NCBI GenBank assembly: GCA_001986395.2
Contig: MQVO02000009.1
Span: 620,001-684,000, forward strand
DNA from: Irpex lacteus
Taxonomy: Eukaryota > Basidiomycota > Agaricomycetes > Polyporales > Irpicaceae
Direction: 5' to 3'
Length of the DNA: 64,000 nucleotides
Position 1 is the stretch's first letter, and every line of letters begins with the position of its first letter. Under the pieces are notes generated by a model. That model saw nothing but the letters and a program-made list of their open reading frames with translations. It had not been told where the DNA came from and did not search any database. Positions 37,100 through 50,411 of the stretch are shown here, in pieces. A program made the translations under genes and the position numbers.

Positions 37100-39884
37100 A
37101 TGTCTCAGGAAGTCGCTGACGAACATCGAGCATACATTGATCGTAGCGCGCAGACTTCACCGACGCTGGACATGACTTCTTCTGTGCTGGAACTGCCACG
37201 ACTCGATGTACCGACTGCAGACTTGTCTTCGGTTTCGACATTGTTAGAGGGTCTCAAAGTGTCAGAACAAACTTCCCATAGACCTCCTACGAACCATGAA
37301 GAATCAACGGAGAAACTACCTGCACTTGATTCCACGCTAAGGTTTCTGAAGCCCACACACCTCCCGGAACGAAGACCGTCAAGCACGAATACGACTCTGG
37401 CCACGGCAACGACCAGAATTGTATCTTTGCCAGAAACTGTCTCTGAATATTCCGAGAAGATGGTTCTTCGACAAACGAACAAGAAACGCGTTGTATCAAT
37501 GCCCATCAAGCAAGACCAGCTAGCTACCGACGCCGCTCAGGCCGACGATAATCCCGAAAGTGAACTCTCCATGGAAAACATACTTCCAGACCATGATCGT
37601 CCATCACGTATCCGGGTCTTTTCTCATACTACAGATGCCCCTCACACCCCCTCCCCTCCTTCCTCACCAGAGTCAATTGTGATCATTGGCAGTGAGTCCC
37701 AAATATCGGAACGCTTCATACGAGGATCGGCTTGTGCTGAATCGGAGTCCCCGTATTCTTCAGGAAGCTCAGATGACGGTAAGTCTTTCATCTCCGCGAT
37801 CTTCAGTTAACGTAAACTAAGCCATATGATATGATCGTGTAGATTGGGTTAATTGGGCAAGATCTCCACCGAGACCAATCCCTGCATTGCATGGACCATC
37901 GTCCCTGCCGTACGCTCGATGCCCGTCGTAAGCACCGTGCGCTTATACAGTGGCGCTATGTTGCTGATTTACTGGTCTCGGTCTCTGCAGTGGCGCTGAA
38001 GGGACTATCATCGAGGGGCAACAGCATTTGCCTCAGATGATCTGGGGTCTAGAAAGCGAAGACTCAGGACGCGCTCGTTCCGAACCTCCCGCGGCTCCTC
38101 CTAGTGCTCCTATTGCCCCTTCTGGTCGCAAGATGGTCTCTAAGCCTTCGTCGCATAACGCCCAGACTAAGGTTCCACCTAGGTTCAGCAAGCCAACTCC
38201 TCAGCTGCGGACGGAGCGTCAACCCCCAGTAACAAACCCGGCCCCATATGTCTCGTTTGCGGATACGTTGCCTCGTGTGCCACAATCTAGTTTCAACGAT
38301 CCACACGCTCTTGCAGATTACAGCAACTTCGTCGTCCCTGCTCACGGACCGATAGATCTCAACCTTCTCGCTCGTCCTCGTTCAGCCATTGGTCTGTATC
38401 CTGTCCCTCAAGGGTCTGAGTTCTCAAGCAACAGCGCCTATGCTACTTCGGGTTTACATGCCAATAGCGACCGGGAAGATCTCGATGCAGGGTGGCAGGC
38501 TTATCCCGCGGAGCACGATGTTCTAGGAAGCTCTCTGTACTCTAGGTCCTACGGTTACGGTGGTGCCGATAATACGTTCCAGCCTCTTAGTTCTTCTTAC
38601 TCTGTGTCTTCTCTGTCTTCTGCTGGCACGCCTCACATCATGGAACTTCCTTCGCAGCAAGGATATTCGGCGCGTGGTAATTCATATCCGTACTCTCCGC
38701 TGTCTACTCAGAGTACTCCTCTGCACACTCCCGCTACGGTTCATCAGGTCTCTCAACGCATGTCAGCTTTGGAAATCGCACAAAAGTATCGTCAAAAGCA
38801 GCTTCTGCAGACTCAACCTTCAGCCTCCTTGCCTACCCCTCCAAGCTCCACTTCTCCTTTGTGGTCTTCTGGTTTCTCGCCTTATCAAGAATCTATGTGG
38901 TCGCCTGATGTTCGCAGTACTGGCTCGTGGGCGACTGCTTCTCTCTCGCTGGCTTCTTCGCAGAATCGTCTACCTACGCCTCACTCAATTGGGCAGCCAG
39001 CAGCGCGTACTCAACCTCCAGCCCGTCCGACCGTTTCTGGTGCAGTCGATCATGGTAGTCGCCAGAGATCTACTTTGCCGATTGGGGTGGATAGTTTGGC
39101 AAGGCGTGTCTCCGACCAGCCATTCTCGTCTAATGCTATCGACCTGGCCCTCTTGCACACTGCCCGTGGATTGACCCAAGGAGAACGACGAAGTGTCCGA
39201 CCCAATGTGCGCGCCTCTCCCGTTACTGGTCCGCAGATGTCGCCCGTGGCCCCGAAACCGCCACCCAATACCCCACTGCAGAGTTTGACGAAGCAGCCTA
39301 CATACACTCGTCCCAGAGCTAATCTTACTGTCCCTTTGTCTCCGACTTCGCCAGACCTAAGTTCTTTGGCTGCTTCTCGGCAACACCCAAGGTCGATCCC
39401 GCTGAACCGTCTTATCCAACGTCGTCTGTCTTCTGTTGCTGAAGAGGTTAGGCCGTCCCCTGAACAAAAGAAGCCCCCGCTGCCACCGCTGCCACCGCTG
39501 CCCTGGTGTGAGAAACCTGGCACGCCTGCGCCGCGTTTTTCGACGCCAGTTATCATCAATGCAGACGGTACCCTTTCCATTGCGCCTCGCGCCGCACGGC
39601 CTCCACCACCAGCGTATACTTCCACGGACGAAGCACCTACCGCCTCGACGAGTTTGAAGCAACATGCAGCGTCAGTACCAACGACAGCCAGGCCGAATGC
39701 GAAGCAAGGCCGTCCTCCAAATGCACCTATCAGGACTCGTCAGCACACGGATGGTGGCGCGAACGTCGTCAACAACTCTGAACAGTCTCAGAAGAACAAG
39801 GCTCGTGCGCGGAATGTAAAGCGAGGTCGCCACCAGACCAACGGTCCCGAGAGAGTAGATGGAGGGTTGACGGTTCACTCATAA
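37100..39884 (+). CDS. Large Ser/Pro-rich, probably disordered protein
   Basis: Three exons (37100-37778, 37843-37927, 37991-39884) give 885 residues. The composition is dominated by Ser, Pro, Thr and Gln with no folded domain that I recognise. Likely short functional segments are DDDWVNWARSPPRP around the exon 1/2 border, MSALEIAQKYRQKQLL in the middle (a short helix that stands out from the disordered background), a PPLPPLPPLPW proline run, and a basic RNVKRGRHQ tail. Such a protein could be an RNA-binding or regulatory scaffold, but that is speculation. The open frame, splice phases and codon use make the gene itself secure. It converges on the vigilin gene, with 289 bp between stop codons. 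Confidence 0.75.
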
Positions 39885-40173
39885 CTTATGTTTCTTTTCG
39901 CAATTGTCTGGGCCTCTTGTGCAAGTCGTTGTCGATGTTTTCTCTTTGTTGTGTTATTCTCCTGGTCGTCTCTTTGAACCATTCGCAGTCGCACTTGCAT
40001 TCGATGATTGTAGTAACAGAATTATATTGTAAATTTCCCGCGTCTGAATACGCCTGGTCGCCCGATTTCGTTTCCATCCCACTAGATACTGTTCAATTTG
40101 CATGTGTAGAACGAGGTAGCATTACGAATAGCGATGTAAAGATAGTAAGCAGCCTCTTCGTTCAACGAATCAA

Positions 40174-43100
40174 TCAGTCACCGCGACGGCCACGAGAGCG
40201 AGGCGCGGCGATTTTAAGGATGGCGTCCTTGGCGGCAAGAATTGCAGACTCAGAACCTAGAGAGACCCACGCGTGAGATCGCGGATAAATACAGAGCTGA
40301 AAACTGGCTTACCGATAATGACGATCGTGTTGTCTTCGCGGCTGACGGTGATGTCGGCCTGGCTCTCGGCGCGGAGGCGAGCGACGGTGGACCCCTTGGC
40401 ACCCACGATACGAGGGAACACAGAGCGGTCGGGCAAGGTCAAGAAGCCCACGTGGGTCATACCCTCGGCATGCTCAATGGCCTCGCGAGTGAGTTGCAGG
40501 GCCCGGTCAAGAGCCTCCTGGTCAGGAGCCTTGAAGGTCCAGACAGCGTCTCCCTCCTCGGCATCCTGGTAGTTGGAAACTACCTGCCATTCTGCCTGCA
40601 CCTCTGCGGGTCCTTCGTCAGGATCGTCGATACGAGCAGTCACGGCTTCTGCGCTTGCGACTGGACGCGGGGGCACTGCAGAGCCCTGAGGAGAGGCGGA
40701 CTGTTCCACAGAGACGTCGAAAGAGCGAAGGTTACGGAAGAAGTTGCCTTGCTGGGTCACAGCATGGTGGTATTTGAGCGGTACGTTAATGGTACCGGTG
40801 ATACCTTCCGGAGCTGGTGGCTTGACCTGAGCCTAGAATGGTACATTGACGTCAGACGCTATATGTACATGCATGGATAACAAACGTACCTTCAGCTCTT
40901 CGACAGCTTTCTCAGCGGCAGCACGGGTGCCGGAAACCTTAACAAGATTCGCAGGATCGACATCAGCGAGTTCGTCGGCGTTAGCAGGCTCTCCAACGGC
41001 GTTGTAAGAACGCGAGCCGGGGAACTGCACTTGGGCGCCAGTCCTGTTCTGCAGTTCGTTAAGGTGCTGGCCGCCACGTCCGATGAGAGCGCGATGCTGC
41101 GACGCAGGCACTTCGACACCAAGCACGACGCGGTCACGAAGGCCAGCGACGACCTTCTCGAGCTCTGCTTTGATCTTGGCAACCAATTTGGGCTCACCAC
41201 GCAGGTGCACCTCATCAGAATCATCTCCTTGACGAGGGCTAGAAGTGAATCAACGTTAACGTCCATAAGTTAGTTGAGAGGTATAGATTGATACTCACAA
41301 TCGGATGAGGCCGGCTTGAGCTTTCCCGTCAGCAGGTCCACCGCAGCGGACGATGAGATCTCTCAAACCCTGTCCTCCAGAGCCGATGATCGTACGGTGG
41401 AACTTGTTCTCGATGGTCACGCTGTCGGTAGTCTCTTCATGCACCTGATTTGCGATATCTAGGATAGCTGCTTTGGCATCCGCAATAGCTTCCTTGGTAC
41501 CGTGCAGAATAACGCGAGTGACGCCACTATCGTCAACAGACTTGTCAACGTCGATGAGAGCGCCAGTATTCTCCTTGATCTCCTTAATCGTAGCACCACC
41601 GCGACCAAGAACCCGAGCGACAGCGCGTGTGGGGATGGTGAACTTCGACTCGATGTTGCTGGACTTTTCGAACTCGTACGCCTGCGTGCAACGCGTAAAT
41701 TCGCCATGACAGATACATGAGACATGCGAGAACTTACCTCGAGCAGCTCCGCCTTGGCACCAGAGACACCCTTCTTAGGTCCCCTTATGTGTACCTCGTC
41801 AGGCTTGAGGGTTTCGCGAGGTTTAACCTCACTGTGCTCGCCTCGAGGGAAGGTAATCTTGACATCATACTTCTCCTCCAGTCGGACAACGTATTTGCCA
41901 CCCTGGCCGATCAAAGACGGGTGGTACTCGTGAGCAATCTTGAGCACCTCAGTGGTCTCTTCGGCCTGATTTAACCAATGGTCAGATGTAATACACTCGC
42001 TATCTCCGAAAGATACTCACATAGCGGGTGGCCTGGGAAGTTATACGCCTCTTGGCCTCCTCCGCGTTTTCCTTGCGACCAGTGATCTATAAAGCCGGTC
42101 AGCCACGGACCACCACGTGAGGCATTCACATGAAGCGCTTACTTTGACCTTGACTTGACGGTGAGCTGAAGCTTTCTTCTTCTTGTCCTTATCGTCATGC
42201 TCGTCGATGAAGTCAACCTTGACGCCAAGCTGGTCACGAATCTTATTGACACCAGCGCCCTGTGCTCCGACAATGCGAGCGACGAACTCTTGCCCGATCT
42301 CGAATTCCGTGGACTATCACATACAGCTGTCAATACCAAAGGATATGTCTTCAACAGACAGGTACATACGTAGCTTCCGACAATCTCGTCGTTCTTCGCA
42401 TCCTCGACGATCTTCTCGATTTCCTTGACAGCCCGATCCACATCTGCACTGATGCCGCGAACTTGGATAATGTCTTCCGTGGTGGAATCACCAACATCCG
42501 CTCCAAGCTTGATAGACAGGGTCTTGTCCTCGCCAATAATCCTAAACATTGTGGGTCAGGACATGCAAGTATTCGCTCAACGACGCATGTAACTTACGCG
42601 TTCAGGGTTGTACCATTGCGGCCTACGATAGCCTCATGCCATTTCTTGGAAACGAGGATGTTCTGGGACTTGACATTGGCAACGTCCTTGGCTAGCTTGA
42701 GCAACTCCTTCTCGACCTCCTCAAGCTTCTGAGCCTTGTCCAAAGGCGACGGCGAAGCATTAGGAGAGAAGGGATCGTAAACGAGGAGCACCAAAGACTG
42801 TTCCGCGGATTCAGGAGGGAAGTAGACCAGCACATTCTGGTTGTCGTGGAATGCTTTGATCCTTGACAGAAGTACAACGTCAACTTAGCTCAAGGTACAA
42901 GCTCAATTCAGACACGTACTTCTTCGCGTTCTTGTGAGAGTTTATGATCCGATGTACGAGCCAGTCAATGGGAACATCCTTGGTCGCACCGATGAGTTTA
43001 CCAACCAGCTGAGACACCTCTCTGACAACTTCATCGACTTTGGGCTTTTCACCAATGATGTCAAGCGAGAGAACGTTCGCCTTGTCAATGATAGCCTGGG

Positions 43101-44533
43101 GAGGTGCGTAGACAGATGCTCCGGGATATTTGTTGCTCAAAGTCTCGGGATAACCAATGCGAACCATGTATGTGAGCAGTTGACGGGAAACCGCGATAGG
43201 ACCAGGAAGAGGGAACTCGTGGATATAGGCCGAGTTGGCGACTTCGATAACAGCGGTCATACCGTTGGACAGATCGGATGGTTGACCCCAGACAGTAACC
43301 TCATCACCTGGCTCCTCGAATGGCTGAACGATCACAGCGCACTTGCTCTTCGCCAATACTTCCTCGGCGCCTTTGCCTGTCAGCAGACGATGCTGGCGCT
43401 TGGGAAGCGAGATCTTGAACGAGTTAACTTTGCCTTTATAGAATTCGATAGCGGACTTGATGGACTCGACGACGCGACTAACGGCAGCACGTTCACCCCA
43501 GACAGAGATCTCGCCTGCGGCTTGGTTCAGTTGCAAAGAGATTTCGCTGCCCTCGGCGGCCTGTAAGAACCTGGGTCGATGGGGGAGAATGAATGGCAGA
43601 ATATGCGCAGGGATGTCCTTGACTTTCTGAGTGGTGTGTGAAGTCTTAGAAGCGATGATCTGCTGGATTTGAGCCTGTGCCTCAAGAGCGAGAGGCTGAG
43701 CACCGGTGATCGTGATGGGAATGGTAGGCTCGTCTTCTTCGTCCGTGGGAGGCACCGGAGTTGCAGCACCAGAAGCAGAGGGCGAGATACCAGCGACTTG
43801 TCCGTTGACCTGCAGAGTATCCCTGCGAGGGATATCGACCTTTACGCCGGTTAGCTCACGGATCTGGTTCAGGTTAGCACCCTTGGGCCCAATAATGCTC
43901 GAAATGGTAGAAACCGGTGCGTTCAAAACCAAAGAAACCTAAAACGTGATGCTTAGCATAACCCTGAGTTTTCTCATGGCGAACACGTACAACGGGGGAG
44001 AGTCCAGCAAGTAAGGTCTTCTTGGCCTTCTCGAAATCCTTCTTGTTCTCGGAGCGAAGGTGAAAGGTGGTCTGACGGGATTTGTTGTTCGTGGAAGCCT
44101 CGATCTTAACCTTGTACTGGTTCATAGTACGCTTCATGACCTCACCGAGTGACGTGGGCTTGCCATCCTTACCAGCAGTTGAGAGATCACCGACAGGGAT
44201 AGTAAAAGCCTCAGAGAACTGGGGTTGCTTGGAAACCGTAGCCTTGATGCGAGGTGCTGTGTTCCACGACGTTGCAGGACGCTGTGCACCGTTCGAAGCC
44301 GCGGGTGCCAAAGACGGGAATGCCTCAGTAGACTCAGTGTTCGGCTTAACGAGCTGAGAGGAGCGAGCCTGGACGGGCTCATCTACCAACGACGGGAAAG
44401 GGTCCGGTGCACCTTCAAGCTCAGCATGCTTCCTCTAGCGTCAGATACGAATTAAACGTTGACCGATGATATGAGCTTCCGCAATCAATGCCACGAAGTC
44501 AAGAGGACAAACCTGGAGTTCAGCTGCAGACAT
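40174..44533 (-). CDS. SCP160: Vigilin / Scp160-type multi-KH RNA-binding protein
   Basis: Minus strand, twelve exons, 1,239 residues: 44533-44513, 44434-43991, 43938-42920, 42861-42598, 42541-42370, 42313-42143, 42086-42021, 41965-41738, 41681-41299, 41238-40890, 40832-40313 and 40256-40174. Nine KH loops of GxxG type are visible: IGPKGANL, LTGKGAEE, VGRNGTTL, VGAQGAGV, IGQGGKYV, LGRGGATI, IGSGGQGL, IGRGGQHL and VGAKGSTV. At least one further KH-like unit has lost the loop (QQGNFFRNL). The family binds RNA and polysomes at the ER and supports translation and genome stability. The C-terminus ends in basic RGRRGD. The first exon codes for only seven residues; MSAAELQ joins RKHAELEG. Confidence 0.93.
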
Positions 44534-46744
44534 GACTTGGCGAATATGCGGCTGTCCGAGTGACGATGTACCTAAGACGGGAAACCTGGGCAGCAAGAGT
44601 AAAACCTCTGCTACCGACGACGAGCAAGGGGAGAGAGCAAACGAGTGAGGTGGTGGTTGTGGATTGACACGCGACAGCGACCGTGGCTAATCCTACCTGT
44701 AGAAGCGTGAGAATCAACTGCCCTTTCGGGAGACCACGGGTCCAGCGCTTAACTCAACTTGAAGAAGTTGTTACCGACATTCTTGGGACGGAATATACAC
44801 ATATACCAATGCCGGCTACCGTGCAGCTGCAGAATAGATATTAGACCGAGAATCTATCCGGCAATGTAATTCTGTTTATCCTACATACAGGACATGCCGG
44901 TACTTATGCAATGAATGACGCTCTCACTGACGAGTTCGTCTATTACTAAGACATACATTCAAGGAAGTAGAAACTGAAGTATAAATATGAGTGACGCATG
45001 GAAAGGGTGCATTACCACCTCTTATGTTCCGCCGACCCAGATTGTCGAGCTTCAAATTTGGGGACTAAAACCAGTGGACCCGGCTCTAAACAGAGCTTAA
45101 CTGGATGCGCCTCAATAAGATCTAAGCTTAAGTATCGGCTAGGGTCTGAAACTATCCATGTGTAGCGCCTCTAAAATATCAGGTGAAGTGGAGATAGAGG
45201 AGAGTCGGTCTTCTGGATTTGTTGAAACATGCTTTCAGCGACCAAGACCAGTAGTAGAGCAAGCAGTGCCCGGTAAGCCTCGACTTCGGCGTCAATATTT
45301 TATCCTGCTTGACTAGAATCTTCCACGTTGTTCGTCCTCGATTGGTACATGTCCAGCGCAGAGCAACACATATTCCTGGTTCTTCATTATCAATGCCACT
45401 CGCTGCACAACTCGTACCTCCAAAGGACTCTGCTCATGGAACCTCCGTCTTCGTCTGGTTCAGCCTTTGTGTGTACCGAGAAGACACAAGGCTCGGGTGC
45501 TGCCAGAGCAAAAGGAAGAAGGCAAATATACTCACTACCCACCAAGTAAATTTCTGGTACTTAACAGACAGCGCAGTCATGCCTTTGAAAGCGAGAGTGT
45601 GGGTTCGTCAGCTTTGTCGGTGCAGCGCATAACTTCCTTCAGTAGCAGCCATCAGTTTATGATCATTGAATCACGTACGCACAACGGTATTCGCTATGTC
45701 TTGGCTTGCCTGCTGCGACCTAGTCGTTCACCAGTCAAGCCTTTGATACGCTGGACCGAGAGACGTCAATCGACCCCCAGTGATAGAAAATATCCTATCC
45801 GACGGCTTTGGTACGAACCATTTTTGCCCACGGTATGTTCCTCCTTCCTTTCCAGCAACGTGAAACTGTCACTTACCAGAGGTTCAATGATACAGCAGAG
45901 AATGCAAACATGTCCAACCTACCTGCCCTCGATTTGTCTCGTCATCGCGAGATCGTTCTGACTCGGATTTTAGGGCCTTTCGAACCTTTCAAAATTTCGA
46001 CCCTAGTATTCATTATAGCTGCTTACCTTATCTAAGAGCCATTGCGACATAAAGGAACATAGAGCACAACGATGTTTCTCTTAGCTGTCTTTGTGTCTCG
46101 CCATGAGTTAGTTCCTCTTGGATACAACGGTAGTGAAGGTATGATCTCATCTGAAGCGCGAGTCGGAGTACTAATAGAATATGGCTAGCCAGGTCATCTT
46201 CAATCCCTCGTAATAGTAACCAGCACTCACGCAACACTCCTACGTATATGATGGTGGCGTCTGGGCTGATCATACATTTCGTCGACGTTGTGCATAGAGG
46301 TCCTCTCTGCGTAACACCAGAGTTCTTCACGAACGCTTCGCTCCACGCGGACTGCATTCGGCGCTTATACAACGACGCTAAACAAAAGTTTAGGAACGTG
46401 TTATTTCTGAAGCTGGCGTGCCCCCAAGGACCGGTCACAGAAGAACATAGGTCCTCGAACACTTTGTTTCACCTTTACCCATGATCGAACCGCTATTGCG
46501 CTTGGAATGCCCACGCCACCTATAACCCGCCTATCTTCGTTCTGGCCAATGTCCAAGCCGTCGGCCCAACTTACGTGGGAGCTGGAACATTCTTAACTGC
46601 GCAAGTCTCTCTGTCCACTCGGGTGAGACCGACTGCCTGTATCCAGCCTTTGCTACAGCAACTGACTTGACACGAGGTAATGAGAATCCGATATAAGTAT
46701 GCACACCGAGTACGTCAAATCCTCACGCCTTGACACCTCGCCAG

Positions 46745-46795
<51 letters not shown>

Positions 46796-46806
46796 TGACA
46801 GTTATC
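44534..46806. other. Gene-poor stretch between vigilin and BTB gene 3
   Basis: About 2.3 kb. The left end is the vigilin promoter. Open frames at 45309-46035 and 46028-46484 lack motifs and conflict with each other. The right end contains the (TC)n tract next to the BTB gene 3 start. Confidence 0.45.
46748..46791 (+). repeat. (TC)n microsatellite
   Basis: About 22 uninterrupted TC units end 3 nt before an ATG at 46795 and 15 nt before the ATG chosen at 46807. It lies in the 5' leader of BTB gene 3, where pyrimidine tracts are common in fungal promoters. Confidence 0.95.
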
Positions 46807-47963
46807 ATGTCGGACAACTCTCCCTCTCAGTCGCAGTCCCTTGATACAGGCTCTGCAGCTCATTCGGCTGGCGACCCAAACTCAGCCATCCCAGTACGTA
46901 CCATCCATCTCATCAGGCTATCCTTCTCATTTTATGGCGTACCAGGTGGCAACGCCATTCGTCGGCAAACTACCTCCAGGTTTCGACGACATTCCTTTAG
47001 AAAACCTACGAATCTCCTCCACATTCCATTTCAACGCCGCTCTCGATCGATCCCCAAACGACACCCTCGTTCTCTCCACGGACGGGGTAATTTTCGTCCT
47101 TCATTCTCAGAGACTCTTATCTTCGTCCACCAAGCATTTTGCCAACCTCATACACTCAAGCGAGGACTCAGGAGTGCCGAAGTCACGCACACTTCGAGTC
47201 CGTGAACCATCAGACTGCCTCAATGTGGTCCTTCACACTTTCTACGGCTTATCGAGCGATGTTTATCGACCAACATACGACTGCGTCATGTCCGCCATAC
47301 CTACGCTCAAAGTATATGGCATGGACCCTCTCGCAAGATGTTTATCTCGCAACATGCCCTTGTTCCAGACACTGATGGCACATGTGGAGTCTCATTCGGT
47401 GGAGATTTACGCCCTTGCTGCTGCCGAAGGCATCGAAGATTTAGCAGTGGCCTCCTCGGCGTTCACCCTCGATGTCGACTTGCATCTCTTGTCCAACGAC
47501 TTGATCAGGAAAATCCCCGCGTCGTACCTGCAGCGGCTCTACAACCTTCACATCACGCGCGTGGAGGCTCTGAAAGACTTCCTTGACGGACAGCTTCGTC
47601 AGCATGCAGCAAGACCGAACTGTTGCGGGGATCAATGGCAGACAACCAATCGAGACTATAAACTGGCATGCATGGACGTTCTCTATGCTGCCACTCCTTG
47701 TGAGCTGACTTTATTTTGCCTGACCTCTCTATGCATTTTGTTAATTGATGACCTCGCTGCGTGTTTAGCAATGACACCTATGGAGATAGAGACCATCATG
47801 AACAAGTGCATAATCTCCATCTCTTGTTCACAATGCAAGGCCGCCGCCGAAAGCCAGGTTAAGGAAGCCTGTGCTAAATGGACCTCATTGAAGGTAAGCT
47901 GACGTTATATCAAAACTTTTGATTCTCCATGCTAAGGGCTTCTATTCTTAGAAAACGATCTAG
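46807..47963 (+). CDS. BTB/POZ-domain protein, paralogue 3
   Basis: Four exons (46807-46893, 46946-47699, 47769-47893, 47952-47963) give 325 residues. The BTB core is seen in SPNDTLVLSTDGVIFVLHSQRLLSSS, LNVVLHTFYGLSSDVY and LKVYGMDPLARCLSRNMPLF. Exon 3 is 125 nt and ends with SCSQCKAAAESQVKEACAKW. The last exon is four codons (KTI plus stop). The start at 46807 gives MSDNSPSQSQS. An in-frame ATG at 46795 (MTVIMSD) is possible. It is close to paralogue 1 in the AAxE(K/G)xxxLAVA(A/S)S(S/A)xTL block. Function unknown. Confidence 0.82.
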
Positions 47964-48618
47964 GGATTTCGAATATCAATATCAGGATGCGCCGGTGTAC
48001 GTGAACCAAAGAGTCCGAAGAAGTGTAGTAGTAGGTTCTGAAACTGAAACAAAGACATACGCTCGATAAGATGGGACTGATGGCTCCCCAATTGGATCTC
48101 TAGTCTAATGCGGTGGCGGAATTTATCGAGTATCTAGGACTCAGCTGAACATGGACAATGGTTCTTCGAGTGGATTCATAACAAACAGTACGTAAATGGG
48201 AGCATTAGTGGCTTGGAACCAGTTGCAAGGGATCCACGTCTGCCCTCTTAGAGTGTAACGTTGAATCGGCAGCAAGCGAAGTTCAAGAAGTTATGTCACA
48301 GAAACGTTACAGAACGAATGAGTCGGAATCAACTCACCGGGTTATAAGTCTTCGATATGCGGTAGCGCAGATCAGCCCCGAGTGCAGTATTGCGCTACAT
48401 ATTCTGCATGAACGTGGCATGTTGTAGAGAGTACAACAATATACCGTCCGACAACTCTTCCATCGGCCGTCAAACAGTATCCAACATAACGTCGATAAAT
48501 GTGCGTAAAGATACACGTTCTAGTATGTAGATATAAGTATATCTGTCCATGAAGATACTGGCTTTCGACGATCAGCACTCCCGGAAGTCGTAAATAAGGT
48601 CATAAGAAATGAGGGAGT
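47964..48618. other. Convergent intergenic region
   Basis: Between BTB gene 3 and the alpha-amylase gene (tail to tail). AT-rich, with no gene seen. Confidence 0.5.
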
Positions 48619-50411
48619 TCATGTCAACTTCGCGTTGATATGAATAGCGACAGAATTACGCGAGGACAGATTATACGGGATATGACCGCCGTTCTTGACA
48701 GTGACGGTGTTACCGGAGCACTTTCCGCTCGAGTAAACGCTAGCAATAACGTTACAATACACGCCGTCCGGCAAGCCGGTCCTCCAGTTAGCTGCCCATT
48801 GCGAATCAGCGTTGTTGATGGCGACAAATCCAGCTGTACCACGATCGAAGGCGATCTGCGAGCTCTGCCCAGTCTGCCAATTTTGGAGTGCGACAGTACC
48901 GGCGGTGTTTCGGAAGGCAACCATTCCTTGAACTGCGATCCAACGATGCTGACAGAACCACCCGTTGGAGCCTCCAGTACCGGTACAAGTGCCACTGCCA
49001 CTATTGGGGGCGCCTGCGTCCGAATTGGAGTTGAAGCCGGAATAAGAGGAGAGAACAGAGACGGTGCCGTAAGGATGGGCGAGGGAAAAGATGAGAGCAA
49101 GGACGTAGGTGTTCGAGGGGGAATAGTTGTTCAGAGCGTTGCCGTTGCGCTCCGTGTCGTGATTTGTGACAAAGACATTAGCCTTGTTGCTCGCCACCCA
49201 GCCCATGTTGTCGAAATTCTGCAGGCCATTAATTGCTCCGTTCAAGAACGCATTTTTGATGGTGGTGGTGTAACGGAATCTGACCAACAGTTAAGCGCGC
49301 GTACTAAAGAAGTTGAAGAAATGAGCACTCATAGTACTCACTCTTGGACGTCACCAATACCTACGTATTGGTTGGGAGTAATAGGCTCGCCCGCACCGTA
49401 AATGACCTCCAGAGTGAGATAGGGCGAGCCGTTAAGGCGCGACGTAATAGCAGAAAGGTCGGTCACAGAGATATCTAGGAAGGCAAATCGTGTGAGAAGG
49501 CAAGAGCAAGAGCAGAGCGTAGACCAATGCGTACGTTTGGCAGCGTCCAACCTCAGTCCGTCGACACCCAACGACAGCAGGTCGTTTCCGTACTGTGCGA
49601 GTCTGCTGCGTACATATTCCGTATTGGTCGCTAAACTGCATACAAATGCAAACAAGGATCGTTACGTCAGCTCGATTCGCTCGTCCCCTAAAGATGAAGT
49701 AATCCAAGAATGTGTGATACACTCACTCTGCAAGTCCAACCAGCTCGCAAGTCTGGACCTCTGCCGCGTTGTTATAGTTTACAATAGCGTCGTTGGGCTC
49801 CAGGCCACAGTGATGGAAGTCTTGGTTCTGGTAAATCCCAGGGTAATTGTAGTGGGTGTACGACGAGCCAGCGACACCAGTACCAGAGTTGGAGCCAGTC
49901 ATGTGATTGAAGATGGTGTCTACACAAAAACCAGTGGTAAAATCGAGATGTCAATCTCATAACGAACATAAGATAGCAGCTAAGGATATACGCACCTGCA
50001 ATGACCTTGACACCTGCCTTATGGCAGGTATTGATCATGTTCGCGAACTGGGATCGGTTGCCGCGTTTAGAAGTAAGAATATACGAGACAGGCTGATAGT
50101 CGGTCCACCACTGAGAGCCAGCGACATGCTCCTGAGGAGGGCTCGCTGATATACAATGATTTATTTATTATGTGAATGATACCAAGAGGAAATGTGTATA
50201 ACGCACTCTGGACATAGCCGTACCCGGCGGGACCAAGGAAGTTAGTACACTCGGAGGCGATACTGTCCCAAGTCCATTCAAACATCTGGACTATGACGGC
50301 CTTAGACTGGCCGGTTGAGCGAGATTCGAGAGCGTTATTGCCGGGGACGATAATGCCAGCCGCCATGGAACTGACGGCGGCGAGGACGAATGGTAGAACC
50401 AATTTTGCCAT
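48619..50411 (-). CDS. Secreted alpha-amylase, GH13
   Basis: Minus strand, six exons (50411-50207, 50145-49996, 49919-49727, 49635-49535, 49474-49342, 49279-48619), 480 residues. It hydrolyses internal alpha-1,4 bonds of starch outside the cell. [19 protein letters not shown] is a signal peptide. GYGYVQTSPPQEHV...GSQWW is the conserved N-terminal barrel segment. The four GH13 regions are intact: DTIFNH (119-124), GLRLDAAKH with nucleophile D213, LEVIY with acid/base E239, and FVTNHD with D302. The C-terminal beta domain ends at the stop with no starch-binding module. The catalytic set is complete, so the enzyme should be active. Confidence 0.95.

Noticed and set aside
40242..43932. Long antisense frames over the vigilin gene (for example 40242-40880, 42934-43566)
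   Set aside because: They are reading-frame shadows of highly biased KH-domain coding sequence on the other strand.
45467..45961. 164-codon plus-strand frame
   Set aside because: Overlaps other frames of similar quality, rich in Arg/Ser with no domain or promoter context.
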